Position numbers and translations under genes: made by a program
Origin: Candidatus Paralachnospira caecorum
GTDB taxonomy: Bacteria; Bacillota; Clostridia; Lachnospirales; Lachnospiraceae
Length of the DNA: 41,099 bases
Assembly: GCA_904379015.1 (NCBI GenBank)
Contig: CAJFHG010000008.1
Coordinates: 87,670 to 128,768 of the forward strand
Reading direction: 5' to 3'
Part shown: positions 39,620 to 41,099 of the stretch, in pieces
Layout of the letters: each line of letters begins with the position of its first letter
How positions within the stretch are numbered: position 1 is the stretch's first letter
Notes under the pieces: model-generated
Databases searched by the model: none
The model's input: only the letters and a program-made list of their open reading frames with translations
Told to the model about the DNA's origin: nothing

Positions 39620-39662
39620 CGATTTAAAATATCGTGCCTTTTCCGGCACTTATGATGGATGG

Positions 39663-40967
39663 TCATCCGGCCGTTTTCTCTGTCCCGCGCAGCCTTTTCA
39701 GCGTCATCCCGTACATTCCCAGAGATACGGGCAGCATGATGATCTCCACCACCAGCTGTGTCCAGATCATGCCGTATAATCCCACCAGCACATTCATCAG
39801 GATCAGCAGCGGGATGTTCAGCAGTCCCTGTCTGCTGAAGGTGAGAGCAGCCGACTGGATTCCTTTCCCCATCGCCTGCAGCGTATAGCTGATCAGGAAG
39901 TTAACAGAGGTCAGCGGCACCGCCAGGCAGGCGATCCGCAGGAAACGCGTTCCCAGCGTGCTGGTCTGAGCCTCCGGAATGAACACATGCAGGATCTGCG
40001 GCGCGAAGCCGGCAAAGCAGGCTACAAAACATATGGACATGACCAGCGCTGTTTTCCAGGAAAAAACGGAAACATGGCGCATTCTGTCGTAATTTTCAGC
40101 CGCGAAATTGTATCCCACCAGCGGCATGAATCCCTGACACAGACCCATGGAAACGTTGAGCGGAAACTGATCGATCCTCTTGACAATGCCGTAGGCAGCC
40201 ACCGGAATGTCGCCGTAGCCGGAGGCCAGACGCACCATCACCATATTGGAGGCATTGCCGAGGGCCGTTGCCAGGGCAGAGGCCAGTCCCACAGAGAATA
40301 TGGGCCCGGCAAAACGAAAGGTGAAATGTTTCGGATGAAGAGAAACAGAAGTTTGATTTCCCAGCTTCAGATACCGGATCACAAAGAACACGACCGAAGC
40401 GGCGTTGGAAAATGCCGTCGCGATGGCGGCGCCCGCCACATCCATATGGAAGCCGAAGATCAGGACCGGATCCAGCACCACATTGAGGATTCCGCCGAAC
40501 ATCATGCCCGCGCTGGCCTCTCTGGCATGGCCCTCGCTTCTGAGCAGATGTCCCAGCGTCAGACTGACCATAGTGGGGATCCCGCCCATCACCACGACCC
40601 AGAACAGATAGCTTTCCGCATAGCCGTATGTATCCGGACTGGCGCCCAGGAACCGCAGCAGCGGCCCTCTGGCCAGGAAGGTCCCCAGTGAAAACACCAG
40701 AGTGACCGCCGCGCCGCCCCACACGCTGAAAGCCGCCACATGCTTGATATTCCCGTGTTTTTTGGCCCCCAGCATCCGGGAGATCAGACTGCTGCCTCCC
40801 AGACCGAACAGATTCCCCAGGGCAGTAAGCAGGTTGAACCAGGGCGACACCAGAGACACGGCCGCCACCATGGCCGGGTTTCCGATCTGGCCCACAAAAA
40901 AGGTATCCGCCAGATTATAGATCATCGTCACCACCTGGCTGATGATCGTAGGTGTTTTTGATCTCAT
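39663..40967 (-). CDS. MATE-family multidrug/Na+ or H+ antiporter
   Basis: A 434-residue exporter with about twelve helices in two related halves. Typical MATE segments are YNLADTFFVGQIGNPAMVAAVSL at the start, GHLLRSEGHAREASAGMMFG, NVVLDPVLIFGFHMDVAGAA (the conserved D-P-L/I segment of the N-lobe), AYGIVKRIDQFPLNVSMGL, QGFMPLVGYNFAAENYDRM and QAMGKGIQSA. Relatives usually have 20-30 residues before TIISQVVTMIYN, but here only MRSKTP precede it. An in-frame TAA lies just upstream and there is no good ribosome binding site, so the 5' end may be truncated. Substrate unknown. Confidence 0.88.
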   Translation of the reverse strand: MRSKTPTIISQVVTMIYNLADTFFVGQIGNPAMVAAVSLVSPWFNLLTALGNLFGLGGSSLISRMLGAKKHGNIKHVAAFSVWGGAAVTLVFSLGTFLARGPLLRFLGASPDTYGYAESYLFWVVVMGGIPTMVSLTLGHLLRSEGHAREASAGMMFGGILNVVLDPVLIFGFHMDVAGAAIATAFSNAASVVFFVIRYLKLGNQTSVSLHPKHFTFRFAGPIFSVGLASALATALGNASNMVMVRLASGYGDIPVAAYGIVKRIDQFPLNVSMGLCQGFMPLVGYNFAAENYDRMRHVSVFSWKTALVMSICFVACFAGFAPQILHVFIPEAQTSTLGTRFLRIACLAVPLTSVNFLISYTLQAMGKGIQSAALTFSRQGLLNIPLLILMNVLVGLYGMIWTQLVVEIIMLPVSLGMYGMTLKRLRGTEKTAG

Positions 40968-41013
40968 AGTTTAGCATTATGCTGCTCTGCTTGCATGTCC
41001 CTGGATTGCCCTG

Positions 41014-41031
41014 TATACTGTCATCAGTATA
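41014..41031. promoter_or_regulatory. 18-bp perfect palindrome upstream of the MATE gene
   Basis: TATACTG-TCAT-CAGTATA is an exact inverted repeat with 7-bp arms, ~50 bases before the MATE ATG. It is a typical operator size for a TetR- or MarR-family repressor of an efflux pump. No such regulator is visible in the window. Confidence 0.55.
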
Positions 41032-41088
41032 TAGAAAGAAAAAGGGTTCCAGAGCACCCTCCGTTGCAAGTCGTGTACTCTGAAACCC
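41032..41088 (-). terminator. Terminator of a minus-strand gene beyond the window
   Basis: On the minus strand GGGTTTCAGAGTAC (41075-41088) pairs fully, with two G-U pairs, with GTGCTCTGGAACCC (41044-41057), followed by TTTTTCTTTC. It ends a transcript entering from beyond 41099. Confidence 0.65.
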
Positions 41089-41099
41089 TGGCATTAAAA

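Noticed and set aside
1-41099. CRISPR array, tRNA or rRNA genes, complete insertion sequence or prophage genes
   Set aside because: No regularly spaced repeats, no recognisable RNA gene sequence and no transposase, integrase or phage structural motifs were found on either strand.

Overview
This window looks like a chromosomal segment of a GC-moderate gut-type Firmicute, most likely a Lachnospiraceae/Clostridium cluster XIVa relative (inference). Supporting signs are strong AGGAGG ribosome binding sites, a pyruvate phosphate dikinase whose catalytic residues carry the same numbers as the Clostridium symbiosum enzyme, a Bce-type ABC/two-component module, an M-box magnesium riboswitch and Firmicute-style promoters with TATAAT boxes. 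Almost everything is on the minus strand. I see no rRNA, tRNA, CRISPR array, prophage or intact insertion sequence.

Layout: (1) 1-4142: a tail of an unidentified gene, a cytoplasmic alpha-amylase, a DUF362 protein, then a patch of fused gene remnants (transporter tail, amidohydrolase tail, short-chain dehydrogenase tail) beside a RelE/ParE-YefM toxin-antitoxin pair. (2) 4143-11400: housekeeping genes ppdK, hslO (Hsp33), a methyltransferase, recD2 and a DUF1294 protein. (3) 11495-13395: two strong hairpins, a DapA/NanA-family gene lacking its first ~50 codons, and a GntR/FadR regulator. (4) 13431-16032: a zinc-ribbon membrane protein, DUF3786 and endonuclease IV. (5) 16090-20507: a Bce-type peptide-resistance module (permease, ATPase, kinase, response regulator) with a BceR-like operator. 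(6) 20591-25152: a probable membrane-lipid cluster (PlsY-like acyltransferase, MGDG-type glycosyltransferase, TetR regulator, radical SAM enzyme) next to a frameshifted mntP. (7) 25402-32672: a small membrane protein, an APH-type kinase, and a LacI-controlled dhaKL - fucose-isomerase-like - uridine-phosphorylase operon with two matching operators, then a DUF4405 membrane protein. (8) 32769-40967: a truncated transglutaminase-type membrane protein, a repeat lipoprotein, three aldo/keto reductases (one missing its catalytic core), the MgtA Mg2+ ATPase with an unusually long riboswitch leader, and a MATE exporter.

Two things stand out. First, the window carries many gene truncations and internal deletions. 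Several are in frame and take out exactly the catalytic or phospho-acceptor part: the kinase without an H-box, the aldo/keto reductase without Asp/Tyr/Lys, the DapA-like protein without its N-terminus. This suggests a deletion-prone, eroding lineage or collapsed assembly, and it can be tested with raw reads. Second, two regulated clusters deserve functional work. One is the radical SAM/TetR/glycosyltransferase/PlsY set, a candidate membrane-lipid remodelling pathway. The other is the dhaKL/isomerase/phosphorylase operon, a candidate uncharacterised ketose pathway.
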